The notes beneath the pieces were generated by a model. That model saw only the letters and a list, made by a program, of their open reading frames with translations, was not told the DNA's origin and did not search any database. The position numbers and the translations under genes were made by a program. Of a DNA stretch of 64,000 nucleotides, positions 21,435 to 30,957 are shown piece by piece (position 1 is the stretch's first letter; the number at the start of each line of letters is the position of its first letter). The stretch is from Symbiodinium natans (lineage: Eukaryota; Sar; Dinophyceae; Suessiales; Symbiodiniaceae): positions 190,001-254,000 of the forward strand of contig CAJNDS010001324.1 of NCBI GenBank assembly GCA_905221605.1, given 5' to 3'.

Positions 21435-21569
21435 TGTAAAGTTTTTCTACTACCTGGGAACCCCACCTACCAACCCAAAGGGTTGATGAGCATGTGTGGA
21501 TTTGTGACTCATGTTTTACCGACAGCGCCTTTACCGGTTCAAGGAAAAAGAGCGACTTGAAGTTTAGCA
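21435..21569 (+). repeat. 5' LTR of copia 2
   Basis: It is 135 bp, starts TGTAAAG and ends TTTAGCA. I see no difference from the 3' LTR at 30246-30380. It is short for an LTR, but it has proper TG/CA ends and target duplications. Confidence 0.95.
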
Positions 21570-21581
21570 TGGTAGCGGAGC
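21570..21581 (+). promoter_or_regulatory. Primer-binding site
   Basis: TGGTAGCGGAGC begins on the first base after the 5' LTR. The opening TGG pairs with a tRNA CCA end. The rest resembles, with changes, the TGGTATCAGAGC site that plant copia elements use with initiator tRNA-Met. The exact primer is not known. Confidence 0.7.
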
Positions 21582-21606
21582 ACACTGTGCATCCGGGACC
21601 GAAGCC

Positions 21607-22250
21607 ATGCCTCGTGGCCGTGATGATGGTTTGGGTTGGAACCCTGATGCTGTGGAGCCAATGGAGCCCACAGAACCTACAGAGCCCATGGAACTCACAG
21701 AACCCATGGAGCCAATGGAACTCACAGAACCCATGGAGCCGATGGAACCCGCAGAGCCCATGGAAGAAGTGGAACAAGAAGAAGAAATGGAGCCACGAAG
21801 AAAGGAGATCAAAATTCACCGTGTTGGCATGGGAAAAGGCTACGGATCTTCAGCAAGCAGTGCAGCTGAAGGAAGTGGAAGTGCACCAAGCTATATGCCT
21901 CCAAAGCCGAAGAAGAAGCCCGAACGACCAGTGGTGGAAGGAAGAGATTACATTCCCTTGGAAGGAGGAGAACCAGACGGGCCAGTGGAGATCGGGAGTC
22001 CTAGTTCCTCTAGCCCCGAAACTACAATGGTGTACCAAGAGGCACCACCTACACCAAGAAGGGAGCCGAGAACACTTTCGTCTGGGCACATCGCCTTGGA
22101 GCTGCAAGAGCAGCAAGTGTCTGCTGAGCAACGCAGGCGTAGGCAGCTGGAGAGACTCTCTGCACTCTCAGCGGAAGCTGAAAGGATCCAACGGCGAGCA
22201 AGGGAGCGAGCCTTGCAGGAGCCAGTTCGGTTTAGAGCAAGCTCCAGAGT
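21607..22250 (+). CDS. Copia 2 leader protein, acidic repeat part
   Basis: This is the first ATG frame downstream of the primer-binding site. Residues about 15-60 are a PMEPTEPMELTEP-type repeat, then a Glu-rich run, a Lys/Pro-rich linker and a coiled-coil-like Arg/Gln/Glu region (QEQQVSAEQRRRRQLERL). The coding character fades near 22250 and appears to continue in the next frame (+1), so the end given is approximate. No known domain is present. It may be an extended gag N-terminus. Confidence 0.5.
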
Positions 22251-22846
22251 GTCCACCGCCAGGACAAGAACGAGCTCCAGAGTGTCCACCTCCGGACCCA
22301 ATGCCGTGTGGTACGAAACTTCCTCTTCACACGCTGGACGGGGAACCCAGCAACGCAGCAGTGGCGGAACACATCCGCCGGAACGAGGAAGAGTATGCTG
22401 CAAGACGTGCCGGTGCAATTCCTTCAGGAGACGAAGCAAGAGCCAGGGAATCCAAGGAATTTGCTCGTGGAGTTGCATACTTTCGGGCCAGGTACGGCCA
22501 GCGAAGCCAAAGCAGTGGAACAGCGAGTTCCAGCCGAGACACGGGGCCTGGGACCCTACAACCCAGGACGGGGCCTGGGACCCTACAACCCAGGATGGAA
22601 GATGCGAGAGCTGAACCAGGGAGCAGTTCCAGAGGACCACCTCCGAAGGAACGACCTGCTGGAAGCAAGGCGCCACCTCCAGAGCCAAAGGGACCACCAC
22701 CGAAGCGAGTGGGAGCAACGCAAGCCACTACGCTCTACCCGAATTCTCCTTGGAGGAGAACAGAAAGGAGAAGAATGCGAGAAAGGGGCGAGGAGCCAAA
22801 CCCTGGAAGTGAGGAAGATGAATGGGGAGATTGGTCAGGACAATGA
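22250..22846 (+). CDS. Copia 2 leader protein, second frame
   Basis: This continues the leader in the +1 frame. It has CPPPGQERAPECPPPDP repeats, a helical EEEYAARRAGAIPSGDEARA region, two TGPGTLQPR repeats and a Pro/Lys-rich tail ending in EDEWGDWSGQ and a stop. A frame change is needed to reach it and another to leave it. These could be decay, ribosomal frameshifting or a small unrecognised intron. Confidence 0.42.
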   Translation, partial: CPPPGQERAPECPPPDPMPCGTKLPLHTLDGEPSNAAVAEHIRRNEEEYAARRAGAIPSGDEARARESKEFARGVAYFRARYGQRSQSSGTASSSRDTGPGTLQPRTGPGTLQPRMEDARAEPGSSSRGPPPKERPAGSKAPPPEPKGPPPKRVGATQATTLYPNSPWRRTERRRMRERGEEPNPGSEEDEWGDWSGQ

Positions 22847-25800
22847 GGTCGACTACCAGAAGGAGAAAGCAGAGATCGACTACCAGGAGGAGAAAACAGA
22901 GATCGACTACCAGGAGGAATCAAAATTCTATGGCCTATGTACAAACAAGAGCCTCTACTCCGACAAGACTATGAATGGAACAAGAGATCCATTGGTGATG
23001 TGGATTTGGACCAGCATTCCAGGAGCAAAGAACCTCTACGACCCCAAGACTATGCAATTCGATTACAATGGAGCAATGGCAATGATGCTTATGCTTGGAG
23101 TATCAGGTGCGATCATGTTGTGCATTGGATGTTTGCAAGCGACAGTGCACTTGCAGTCATGTCGTCAGTCATGTTTGTGGAGATTGCAACATTCATGTTT
23201 TCGGAGGCGCTTGAGCAGAGGGGCACGGAGAGATCACTTGCGTTCGTGTGCTTGTGTGAGAAAACAACAGAGAGGAGCGATGCTGTGTGTGCTTGTCGTG
23301 TTACAGTTTTCTGCAGTGCAAGGGATGCAGCAGAATGGACCACCCCAACAACCCACAGAACTTTCTGAAATTCTGACTGCATTGACAAGGGCGACCCAAG
23401 TTGGAATGAGTGCGCTACAAAGGTTGGAGCAACAAGCAAGCAGTTCGGATGATCTGAACCGAAGGATTGAAAGTGCGACAAAGGCGATCAAGGCACCAGA
23501 TGTTTGGAACCCACAAGCCTCGGGAGAACATCCACCGGATTTTACAACCTGGAAACATCAGTTTCTGAATTGGCTAGGTTTTGCCGATTCGCAGTACTCA
23601 GAAGCTCTAAGTATGATTGAAAGTCTGGGAGCAACGCCGATCGATGTTTCGACTCTCACTACAGTGGAGAGAGAACTTTCGACAAAGCTTTACCACATAC
23701 TGACTTCGTATATGCGGGGGGCAGCAACGCAACTGTCTCGAAATTGGAGCAGGGAGCGATGTGGGTATCGTCTCTATCAAAGTTTGCTTTGGGAATACCA
23801 ACCAGCCACCAAACAACGAGCTCTAACCCTCAGTCAAGCGATTGGGATGTTTCCCAACTTCGATGGGGCCAAGAGCATGGTGGAACAGATTGGTTCACTG
23901 GAAAGCCTTGTTCGGGAGTACGAGATCGCTTCAGGAAAGACCTACGATCGAGATTTGTTGATGGGAGTTTTGCTTCGATGTTCACCGAGGGCGATTCGAG
24001 ACCACCTTACTTTGACAATGCCCGAAGGAACAAACTACATGTCAGTGAAGCAAGCGATTCTTTCATACGAGCAAAGCAGCAAAACTTGGGATTACCAGAC
24101 GGTGTTGAAGCAAAAGACCTTGCAGAACACAGCGAGCAGTTCGAATGCAGATCAAGGACCAGCACCAATGGAAGTGGATGCAGTGTACGAGAAAGGAGGA
24201 GGAAAAGGAAACAAAGGCAACAAAGGAAACAAAGGAGGAAAAGGATCCTACTCGTGGTCAAGCTTTGGAGCAGGATTTCGCCAATGGAGAAAAGGTGGAC
24301 GAAAAGGAAGCTACAAAGGAGGAAAGAAAGGACGAGGCAAAGGTTTCCACAAAGGAGGAAAGAAAGGCGGAAAGAAAGGTGGAAAGCATGGCAAAGGAGG
24401 AAAGAAAGGTGGAGGAAAGAAGTTGGACAGAGATGTTTGCCGATTCTGCAAGCAGCGAGGACATTGGGGAAACGAGTGTCCAAACCGCAATGTTCGAGAA
24501 GTGCAGGCGAGCGAGGCCAGCACCGAGGTACCCCACTCGACAGTCGAGTCTGTTACTCCGTCGCAGAGTGCGAGCCAATACAGGATAAGGAGAGTGAGGA
24601 ACATTGATTTCCATCACATTGCGAACACACCACCTGACGGCACAGAGCACTATGAGCTTAGCGAAGTTTCAGAAGAAGAAGGTGATTGGTTCACCAGAAG
24701 GATAGAGGTGCAAGGACCAGAGTGCTACTACATCGGGGATGAGAGTGAGAACAAACAAGATCATGAGAGTGATGAGCTGTATCAATGGTATGAAAACAGC
24801 TTGGAAAGAGTTCAAGGAGGATTGGGACCTCCAGGAGGATTGGAACCTCTGAGTCAGGGAGGATCGGAACCTCTCAATGTGCGAATGGTCCAGTTGGACA
24901 CAAAGCAACATGTGGTGATCTTGGATTCAGGAGCAGATGTGAGTTTGTTACCACGAAGATTGTCGGATGCAGGCGTCGAAGTTTCGACCCCAACCTCTCT
25001 GAGGTTGCAGGACGCACAAGGGGGTGCGATGCGAGTTGAAGGTATGCGGCGAGCAGTTTTGCAGTTCAGTAGCTGCAGTGTGACTGAGGACTTTGTGTTG
25101 TCGGACACCAATAACATCTTGCTGTCTTTAGGAAGGCTACTCAAAAATGGATGGAAGTTTGTGTCAGTGGGATGCAAACAGCGCCAAGGGGGCGAGACCT
25201 GGGGAGAAGAAACCCAGGCGGGGGAACTTGTATCTCCCGATGGTAAGGCACGGGTGCCTGTGGAATACCAGAGGAATAGCTTGAGATTGACAGCGGAAGT
25301 TAGAGGAGTCGAGCAAGTCAGGGCAGTCAAGGTGACTTTGGCCTATGACTTTGGTAAAGTCCCAGAGAAGGATTGGAGCCTTCTACCGAATGGAACGCCA
25401 GTCCATCGCCATTTTGGACTTGAGTTTGTAAAGCCACCGACAGGTACTTGGAAGTACAGGACCACCATCGTGAAGGTGGGCAACGAATGGGAAGTGATTG
25501 AAGCAACGGAATTGCTCGAGCGAAAATCCGACTTGGAAGATCGAATACCGGGATTGCTTTTTCGATCAGAAATTCTCACATTCTTGCACAGGACACCAGA
25601 GTATCTGGACAAGTGCTTGGTAGAAGAGGTAGCACCAGAAGAAGCACCAAAGGAGGAAGAAAAGAAGATGGAAGAGGAGCCAGAATGGTTTGGAAGAGAA
25701 AGAGGAGCTCCAGAAGAGTTGCAGGTGCCAGTGCCGAAAGGAGTTGTGAAGCAGCAAGGAAAGGCAGGAGGACACCAAGAGTTGGAACTCGACATGGGAA

Positions 25801-27323
25801 GTACTATTGTGGTGAATGGAGAGTCACTCACAGCAACGAGTGAGATTGAGAAGCTGCGAGAAGGTTGTCGGTATTTGGGTTTGAGCGTCTCAGGGTCAAA
25901 GGTGAAGATGTTCAGGAGACTGTGCAACTACCTCACCGAAGACAGAGATGAGGACGCAGAAGAAGTTGCAGACAGGCTGAGGAAGCAAAGGCCCAAAGCA
26001 AGAACAAGACCCGGAGTGCCCGAACCGACAGAAGCAGAGATTGAAGAGCATATGGCAACCCACATGCCAATGCAACCATGGTGCGATTTCTGTGCAGCAG
26101 CAAAGTCGAAACAGGACCATACCCCACAAAGCAGTGAAGCAAAGTATGAAGACCCAGGAAAACCAGTGATCCAGATGGACTTCATGTACATGGGTCAGAG
26201 CAGTGTGAGTCTGATCATTCTTGATTCATGGACTCGATTTTCGTGGGCGATTCCAGTGCCGGGGAAAGCACCGACGAAGAAGTTGGCCGAGAAAGTGGTG
26301 AAGTTTTCTCTCGAGATGAACTACATTTCCGAAGAAGTTCTGTTTGCGATTGATGTGGAGCCAGCGACAACAGCCTTACTGGATTTGATTGTAGCAATAC
26401 GACAAAAGTTAGGCTACAAGGCTGGAAAGTATCCAAACAAGCCCTACCACAAAGGAAGAACAGCGAGAGTGGAACGCCACATTCAGAACCTCAGGAGACA
26501 AAGCCTCACGATGATTGAAATGGTCGAGGATCGGATTGGGGAAAAGATTCCTGAAGATCATGCTTTACGAGCGTGGGCAATTCACCACGCAGCATGGTTG
26601 TTCAACAGGTACCACCTACACTCAGGGACGCAGAGTACAGCTTTCCAATTGGTCTACGGGAGACCATACCAAGGGCAGATTTTACCCTTCGGAGAGTATG
26701 TGTTTGGTCTGGCCAAGCCTGGAGGAGTGAAGAATCGATCCTTGTGGACAGGAGGAATATGGGTTGGAAAGGACGACCGGGACATGGACGTGATTACGTC
26801 AAAAGATGGGATCTTTACGTCAAGATCTGTGCGGCGCACACAACCAGCGTGGCGCGCACGTGAGACCCTTCAACTTCAAGGTTCTCCTTGGACGAAGAAA
26901 GCCCCAAGGCTAGGGCACACCGCGCATGCGGCACCGTTACCGAGAATCGTGGAAGAACCAGGCAAAGAGAAAGAAGGAGGAGAAAATGAGCCAGAGCCAG
27001 CAGGAGATGAAGCAGGATCTGATGTGGAAAGTTCAAAGCATGACACAATCAGTGATCTATTGCTGAGCAGTGGTCAACCTACACCTCGAAGTTCATCAAC
27101 GGATTCCAACCAAGGCGGGGGACAAAAGAGAGAAACTGAAGGAGAAGAAAGAGAGGAACCTGCGAAAGCTAGTAAAGCAGCAGATGCTGAGGAGCCACCA
27201 ACGAAGCAACAAAAGACTGCGGAAAGTTCACCTACAAGTGCTGATCCTGGAAGTCCGAAAGGAAGTCTATTTCCACCGTTGTACGCCGGACAGGTAGAAG
27301 AACAGGAAGACGAAACAGGATAG
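22847..27323 (+). CDS. Copia 2 gag-protease-integrase
   Basis: It begins with DYQEE repeats and one or two hydrophobic segments (AMMLMLGVSGAIMLCIG near 23080, then MLCVLVVLQFSAVQG near 23282). A gag domain with the UBN2-like WKHQFLNWLG…CGYRLYQSLLWEY pattern covers about 23500-24110. A Gly/Lys-rich stretch precedes the CCHC knuckle CRFCKQRGHWGNEC at 24440-24480. The aspartic protease motif VILDSGADVSLLP lies at about 24910-24950. Integrase follows, with a H-H-C-C site at about 26047-26095, a first Asp in QMDFMYMG, a candidate second Asp in AIDVEP, and a Glu in ARVERHIQNL. The frame ends at a TAG, after which the same frame stays open to 28151. Confidence 0.85.
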
Positions 27324-28151
27324 CATGAAGATGACCTTTGGGAAGAAAGAGTCTGGAAGGAATGCGAAGAGGAATATGAAGCGGATAGTGAAGGAGAAGA
27401 AGAAGATGAGGATCGACCACCGAAAGGCAGCGAAGAGGAACTTGAAAGATTGGATGCAGAGGCAGGAAAAGCTGAACTTGACAAACTCGCCAACATGAAG
27501 GTTGTGAAGACGATCAAGAAGGAAGAGTGTTCAGAGGAAGGTAAGTTTCTGACACTAAGGACAGTTTTCGATTGGAGAAAGAGAGATGGAGTTTGGAAGC
27601 GTAGATGCAGAATTGTGTGTCGGGAATTCCGTGCGGGAGCCCAGAGCACGGAGGAGACTTTTAGTCCTACGTCAGGACACGCAGCAGTGCGAATGATGTT
27701 TCTTTTTCATCTCATCTACAATTGGGAGCTTACAGTTCTTGACATTCGTGACGCATTCTTGCAAGTCACGCAGAAAGCTCTGATGTATGCTGATATCTCA
27801 CCGTGGATTCGAACACTACTTGGTTTGGATGAAGACCACGTATGGAAAGTGGAGAAGTGTCTGCCAGGGCAAAGATCAGCGGCAGAACAATGGTTTACCC
27901 ATTTGGTTGAGATTTTGAAGCGTTTGGGATTTGAGCAATTTGTTGGGATACCCTCAATCTTGAAGCACCGAGTGAAGAAGATTGCAGTGTCGATTCATGT
28001 CGACGACGAGCTAGTTGCAGGTGCAAAAGGCGAAGGAAGATGGCTGATATGCGAGCTAGAGAAGTTTTTCAAGCTCACAGTTGAGGGACCGTTCCCATCC
28101 CACCGGGGATCGGGAGAACAGCTTCATTACCTGAAGAAGGAATTTTGGTGA
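27324..28151 (+). CDS. Copia 2 reverse transcriptase (after in-frame TAG)
   Basis: This is in the same frame as the gag-integrase part, separated only by the TAG at 27321-27323. An acidic linker (EEEYEADSEGEEEDE) leads into the RT, with VFDWRKRDGVWKRRCRIV, motif A VLDIRDAFLQV (two Asp), and the catalytic HVDD at 27996-28007 where most copia elements have YVDD. The frame ends at a TGA in KKEFW. The next part lies in another frame, implying loss of bases near AAGAAGGAATT. Confidence 0.8.
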   Translation, partial: HEDDLWEERVWKECEEEYEADSEGEEEDEDRPPKGSEEELERLDAEAGKAELDKLANMKVVKTIKKEECSEEGKFLTLRTVFDWRKRDGVWKRRCRIVCREFRAGAQSTEETFSPTSGHAAVRMMFLFHLIYNWELTVLDIRDAFLQVTQKALMYADISPWIRTLLGLDEDHVWKVEKCLPGQRSAAEQWFTHLVEILKRLGFEQFVGIPSILKHRVKKIAVSIHVDDELVAGAKGEGRWLICELEKFFKLTVEGPFPSHRGSGEQLHYLKKEFW

Positions 28152-29995
28152 CAGTGTCGAAGAAGCACTACGAGAAGCTTAGAGGACTCTACAAGCTGGG
28201 GAACCGAAAGCCAAGACAAACCCCAGAGCACCAGCTGATTGGAACAGTGGACAATTCCAAAGAACTGGAGGAGAACGAGTGCAAGAAGTTTCGTTCAGCG
28301 TTGGGAACACTGTTGTACATTTCCCAAGACCGATGGGATTTGCAGCATGTGACGAAGTGTTTGGCAAGTAAGATGTCGAAGCCAACGGAACAAGCGTTAA
28401 CCTGTTTGAAACAAGCTTTGCTCTATGTGCAAGGAACAGAGCAACTGGGATTCCTACTGAAGTACACAAAGGGTGGAAACAAGATGATGGATGCGATCTA
28501 TCAAAGAGAAGAGCAAGAAGAAGAAGACGAAGAAAAGAAAGGAACACACAGTATGGAAGTATTCACGGATGCAGATTGGGCATCAGACCGTGAAGCGAGA
28601 TGGTCTACATCATCAGTGATTGTGTGTGTGAATGCAGTGCCAGTACTTTCGTATAGCAGGACCCAGAAAGCTACAGCTTTAAGTTCGGCAGAGTCCGAAG
28701 TGCTAGCATGCTCAGGAGGAGCATCAGAAGCGATGTTACTGAAGAAGTTGTGGATGTTTCTTGCAGGAAAGTTACTCGTGGAGATCCGGATGGATTCAAG
28801 TGCGGGAAGACAGTGGATGATGCGAACAGGAGTCGGAGGACTCAAACATATCGATCTGAGAGTATTATGGCTTCAGCGAGGGGTGAAGAACAACAGCTTC
28901 AAAGCAAAGCCAGTGCCTACCAAATTAAACATTGCCGACTTGAATACAAAGCGCTTAGGAGTATCTCGAAGGAGATTTCTCATGTACCATATTGGAGCCA
29001 TGGTGTGGAATGGAGAAAGTCATGAGCGTTATGGGAAAGAAGAAGCAATGGAACATGTGGCAGGTGAAGTTTGCCGAAGCCAAGTTCGAGCACTACGTGC
29101 AACTTTGTTGAATGAGCGTGGAAGCAAGACGGCTAGAGCGATGTACTTGACAATGATGGTGAATATGATTTCTCAGATTGCAGGACAGCCAGACGATTTT
29201 GGAGGACGAGAACGAGAAGAACGAGAATTTGTTTTCATCTATGTGAAGGAAGTGAGTGGATGGATTATTCTTTTCAGTGTGCTACTAGGAGGAATTTTCG
29301 CTTTACTCTTGTTCTACATGGTCGAGCAGAAGGTGAACGAAGGACGACAGGAACCACAGGAAGAAGGACCACAGGAACCACAGGAAGAAGGACCACAGGA
29401 ACCACAGGAAGAAGGACCACAGGAACCACAGGAAGAAGGACCACAGGAACCACAGGAAGAAGGACCACAGGAACCACAGGAAGAAGGACCACAGGAACCG
29501 CAGGAAGAAGGACCACAGGAACCGCAGGAAGAAGGACCACAGGAACCGCAGGAAGAAGGACCACAGGAACCGCAGGAGGAATTCACTATTCGAAGATTTG
29601 TGCAAAAGTATTGTCCGCCCGATGAGGATGATGTTCAACGTACAGCAAGGGCAGTCAATATGTATTTCCGTGATGCACCAGAGGATTCAGCGACAGGCAG
29701 TGGTAATGGGATGCCTGGAATCAGTACAGTACCAGCAAGCCAAATCCATGTGAATGACGAAGAGCTTGCAAGGCGATTTCAAGAATGGGGAATGGTTAAT
29801 ATCATTCCTATGGCACAGGATGTGGACGAACAGCTACGAGCACAACCCCAGTATGTGTACACGCCTCATGGCAAGAGGTACCACCGACCTACATGTGCAG
29901 ATGTGCAAAGGTCAGAGAGATTCACTTACAGTGCAGCAGTGCATGCGAGATTGCACTACCGTCCTTGTGGCAATTGCAGGCCCGGGACCATGTGA
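28145..29995 (+). CDS. Copia 2 RT end, RNase H, membrane segment, Ada-like domain
   Basis: It is entered by frame change; the apparent start is a TTG, not a true initiator. First comes the RT connection (YEKLRGLYKLG, LGTLLYISQDRWDL), then RNase H with FTDADWASD, a LSSAESEVLA Glu and the family's late Asp region. Beyond RNase H the protein adds a charged helix and a strong transmembrane stretch (IILFSVLLGGIFALLLFYMV, about 29263-29322). A tandem EPQEEGPQ repeat and a linker follow. The end is a small domain with YTPHGKRYHRPTC and PCGNCRP, an H-x3-C … C-x2-C arrangement seen in Ada-type and nuclease-linked metal-binding modules. These additions suggest membrane association of the element's protein. 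Confidence 0.78.
   Translation: MVTVSKKHYEKLRGLYKLGNRKPRQTPEHQLIGTVDNSKELEENECKKFRSALGTLLYISQDRWDLQHVTKCLASKMSKPTEQALTCLKQALLYVQGTEQLGFLLKYTKGGNKMMDAIYQREEQEEEDEEKKGTHSMEVFTDADWASDREARWSTSSVIVCVNAVPVLSYSRTQKATALSSAESEVLACSGGASEAMLLKKLWMFLAGKLLVEIRMDSSAGRQWMMRTGVGGLKHIDLRVLWLQRGVKNNSFKAKPVPTKLNIADLNTKRLGVSRRRFLMYHIGAMVWNGESHERYGKEEAMEHVAGEVCRSQVRALRATLLNERGSKTARAMYLTMMVNMISQIAGQPDDFGGREREEREFVFIYVKEVSGWIILFSVLLGGIFALLLFYMVEQKVNEGRQEPQEEGPQEPQEEGPQEPQEEGPQEPQEEGPQEPQEEGPQEPQEEGPQEPQEEGPQEPQEEGPQEPQEEGPQEPQEEFTIRRFVQKYCPPDEDDVQRTARAVNMYFRDAPEDSATGSGNGMPGISTVPASQIHVNDEELARRFQEWGMVNIIPMAQDVDEQLRAQPQYVYTPHGKRYHRPTCADVQRSERFTYSAAVHARLHYRPCGNCRPGTM
29350..29579 (+). repeat. 24-bp coding tandem repeat (EPQEEGPQ)
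   Basis: About nine and a half copies of a 24-bp unit encode EPQEEGPQ. The unit is in frame and open on several other frames and strands, which creates misleading antisense frames. The early units use CCACAG and the late units CCGCAG, showing two blocks of amplification. Confidence 0.92.
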
Positions 29996-30236
29996 GTGAA
30001 TGATGGAATGTTTCACTTTTCCGTACAGTGTGAGCTACAACGAGCACAAGCTTACCTGAGCGAAGTGTTACCCACGAGGAAGCAGTGGGAACAGTTTTCA
30101 CCGAGTGCAAGGACTCCAATAGGGAGAGCACAACGAGGCCATCGCACAATACCAGATGAGCCCAACGACATACCTGTACAGTTTCTACAAACCCGTTACT
30201 GTAGAGTGATGTTGAGCTTACAGTTCGCACAACATC

Positions 30237-30245
30237 AAGGCGGGG
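30237..30245 (+). promoter_or_regulatory. Polypurine tract
   Basis: AAGGCGGGG lies immediately before the 3' LTR. It is purine except for one C. Its position fits the primer for plus-strand synthesis. Confidence 0.65.
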
Positions 30246-30380
30246 TGTAAAGTTTTTCTACTACCTGGGAACCCCACCTACCAACCCAAAGGGTTGATGA
30301 GCATGTGTGGATTTGTGACTCATGTTTTACCGACAGCGCCTTTACCGGTTCAAGGAAAAAGAGCGACTTGAAGTTTAGCA
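30246..30380 (+). repeat. 3' LTR of copia 2
   Basis: It is 135 bp, identical by eye to 21435-21569, and followed by the AAGGG target copy. Confidence 0.95.
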
Positions 30381-30385
30381 AAGGG
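30381..30385 (+). repeat. Target site duplication, right (AAGGG)
   Basis: It matches 21430-21434. The LINE sequence resumes at once with ACAGCCCAAGTTGCAGC, as in E1. Confidence 0.92.
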
Positions 30386-30930
30386 ACAGCCCAAGTTGCA
30401 GCAGACCCCCTGTGCAAAATCCCTGAAGGCACCGGCAGCTGAAGCAACTTAGGAGGTTGCATCCTCCCAGTGAGGATAAAGTGAAGGTCATCCTCGCTAC
30501 CAGAGAAACCACCCCTGACCGCCTCCCTCTAACAGCCTGCACAGAGTGCACCAAAGGCCTTGAGGGCCCTTTTGTCAGGAGGTTCCTAACCTCTCATGAG
30601 GTACCAGCCTCTGGTAGCATCCCAAAGAGGATGATAAGCTGAGGTTCATCCTCGCTGCCAGAGAACACACCCCTGGCCGATTTCCTCTCACGGTTTGCAC
30701 CCAATGCACCAGAAACCCTGAGGAACGTTTTGCCAGGAGGTTCATTCCTCTCATGAGGTACAACCTCTGGTAGCATCCCAAAGAGGATGGTAGCTTAGGA
30801 GGAGGTGTTTTTCCTCCCCCTATACTATAGGGCCAAGAGGGCCATCAGATGTGCCAGTACAGAGGCACGGTTTTCACAACCCAATCACCAAGAAGGTGGA
30901 TCGCATTTGTTCGCTCAACTCGGAAAAAAA
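30386..30930 (+). other. 3' UTR of LINE E2
   Basis: This stretch resumes the interrupted LINE and runs parallel to 15194-15740. It carries repeated motifs such as GGAGGTT…CTCTCATGAGGTAC and CATCCCAAAGAGGATG that occur two or three times within the UTR itself. These suggest internal duplication and stem-loops, which LINE reverse transcriptases often recognise. It ends with the shared terminus and A7. Confidence 0.82.
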
Positions 30931-30957
30931 TTGAACCTGGCTTGAACCTGGGTTGTT
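30931..30957 (+). repeat. TTGAACCTGGG satellite after E2
   Basis: About two and a half 11-bp units directly follow the LINE A run. The same unit follows or precedes nearly every retroelement in the cluster (15741-15791, 31624-31667, 32617-32650, 34365-34416, 35745-35782, 37113-37136, 37754-37767, 38081-38163). Confidence 0.85.

Larger units (their letters stand above)
21435..30380 (+). mobile_element. Complete Ty1/copia retrotransposon 2, nested in LINE E2
   Basis: It has identical 135-bp LTRs bounded by TG…CA, a primer-binding site directly after the 5' LTR, gag, protease, integrase, RT and RNase H in copia order, a polypurine tract and a 5-bp target duplication. Extra features are an N-terminal acidic repeat protein and a C-terminal membrane segment, a 24-bp coding repeat and a small metal-binding domain. 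LTR identity implies recent insertion. Even so, the coding region needs at least two frame changes near its start, one in-frame TAG (27321-27323) and one frame change near 28140. Confidence 0.95.
15792..30930 (+). mobile_element. LINE copy E2, near full length, interrupted
   Basis: The order is 5' UTR, ORF1 (15906-16442), endonuclease (16647-18089), RT (about 18154-19661), an inverted block (19662-20228), RNase H and zinc ribbons (20229-21434), then the copia insertion (21435-30385 including the second target copy), the 3' UTR and the terminus at 30930. Without the insertion, the sequence across 21434/30386 matches E1 (GCAAG.GACAGCCCAAGTTGCAGC). Several frameshifts in endonuclease and RT show that it is inactive. 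Confidence 0.88.

Noticed and set aside
23113-23481. Frame 22937-23368 as the true gag start of copia 2
   Set aside because: It looks partly protein-like, but it ends before the gag domain. The frame containing the CCHC knuckle and protease is open through the same interval.
29274-29638. Antisense frames made of VVLLPAVP or SSCGSCGP repeats
   Set aside because: They are mirror images of the in-frame EPQEEGPQ coding repeat of copia 2.
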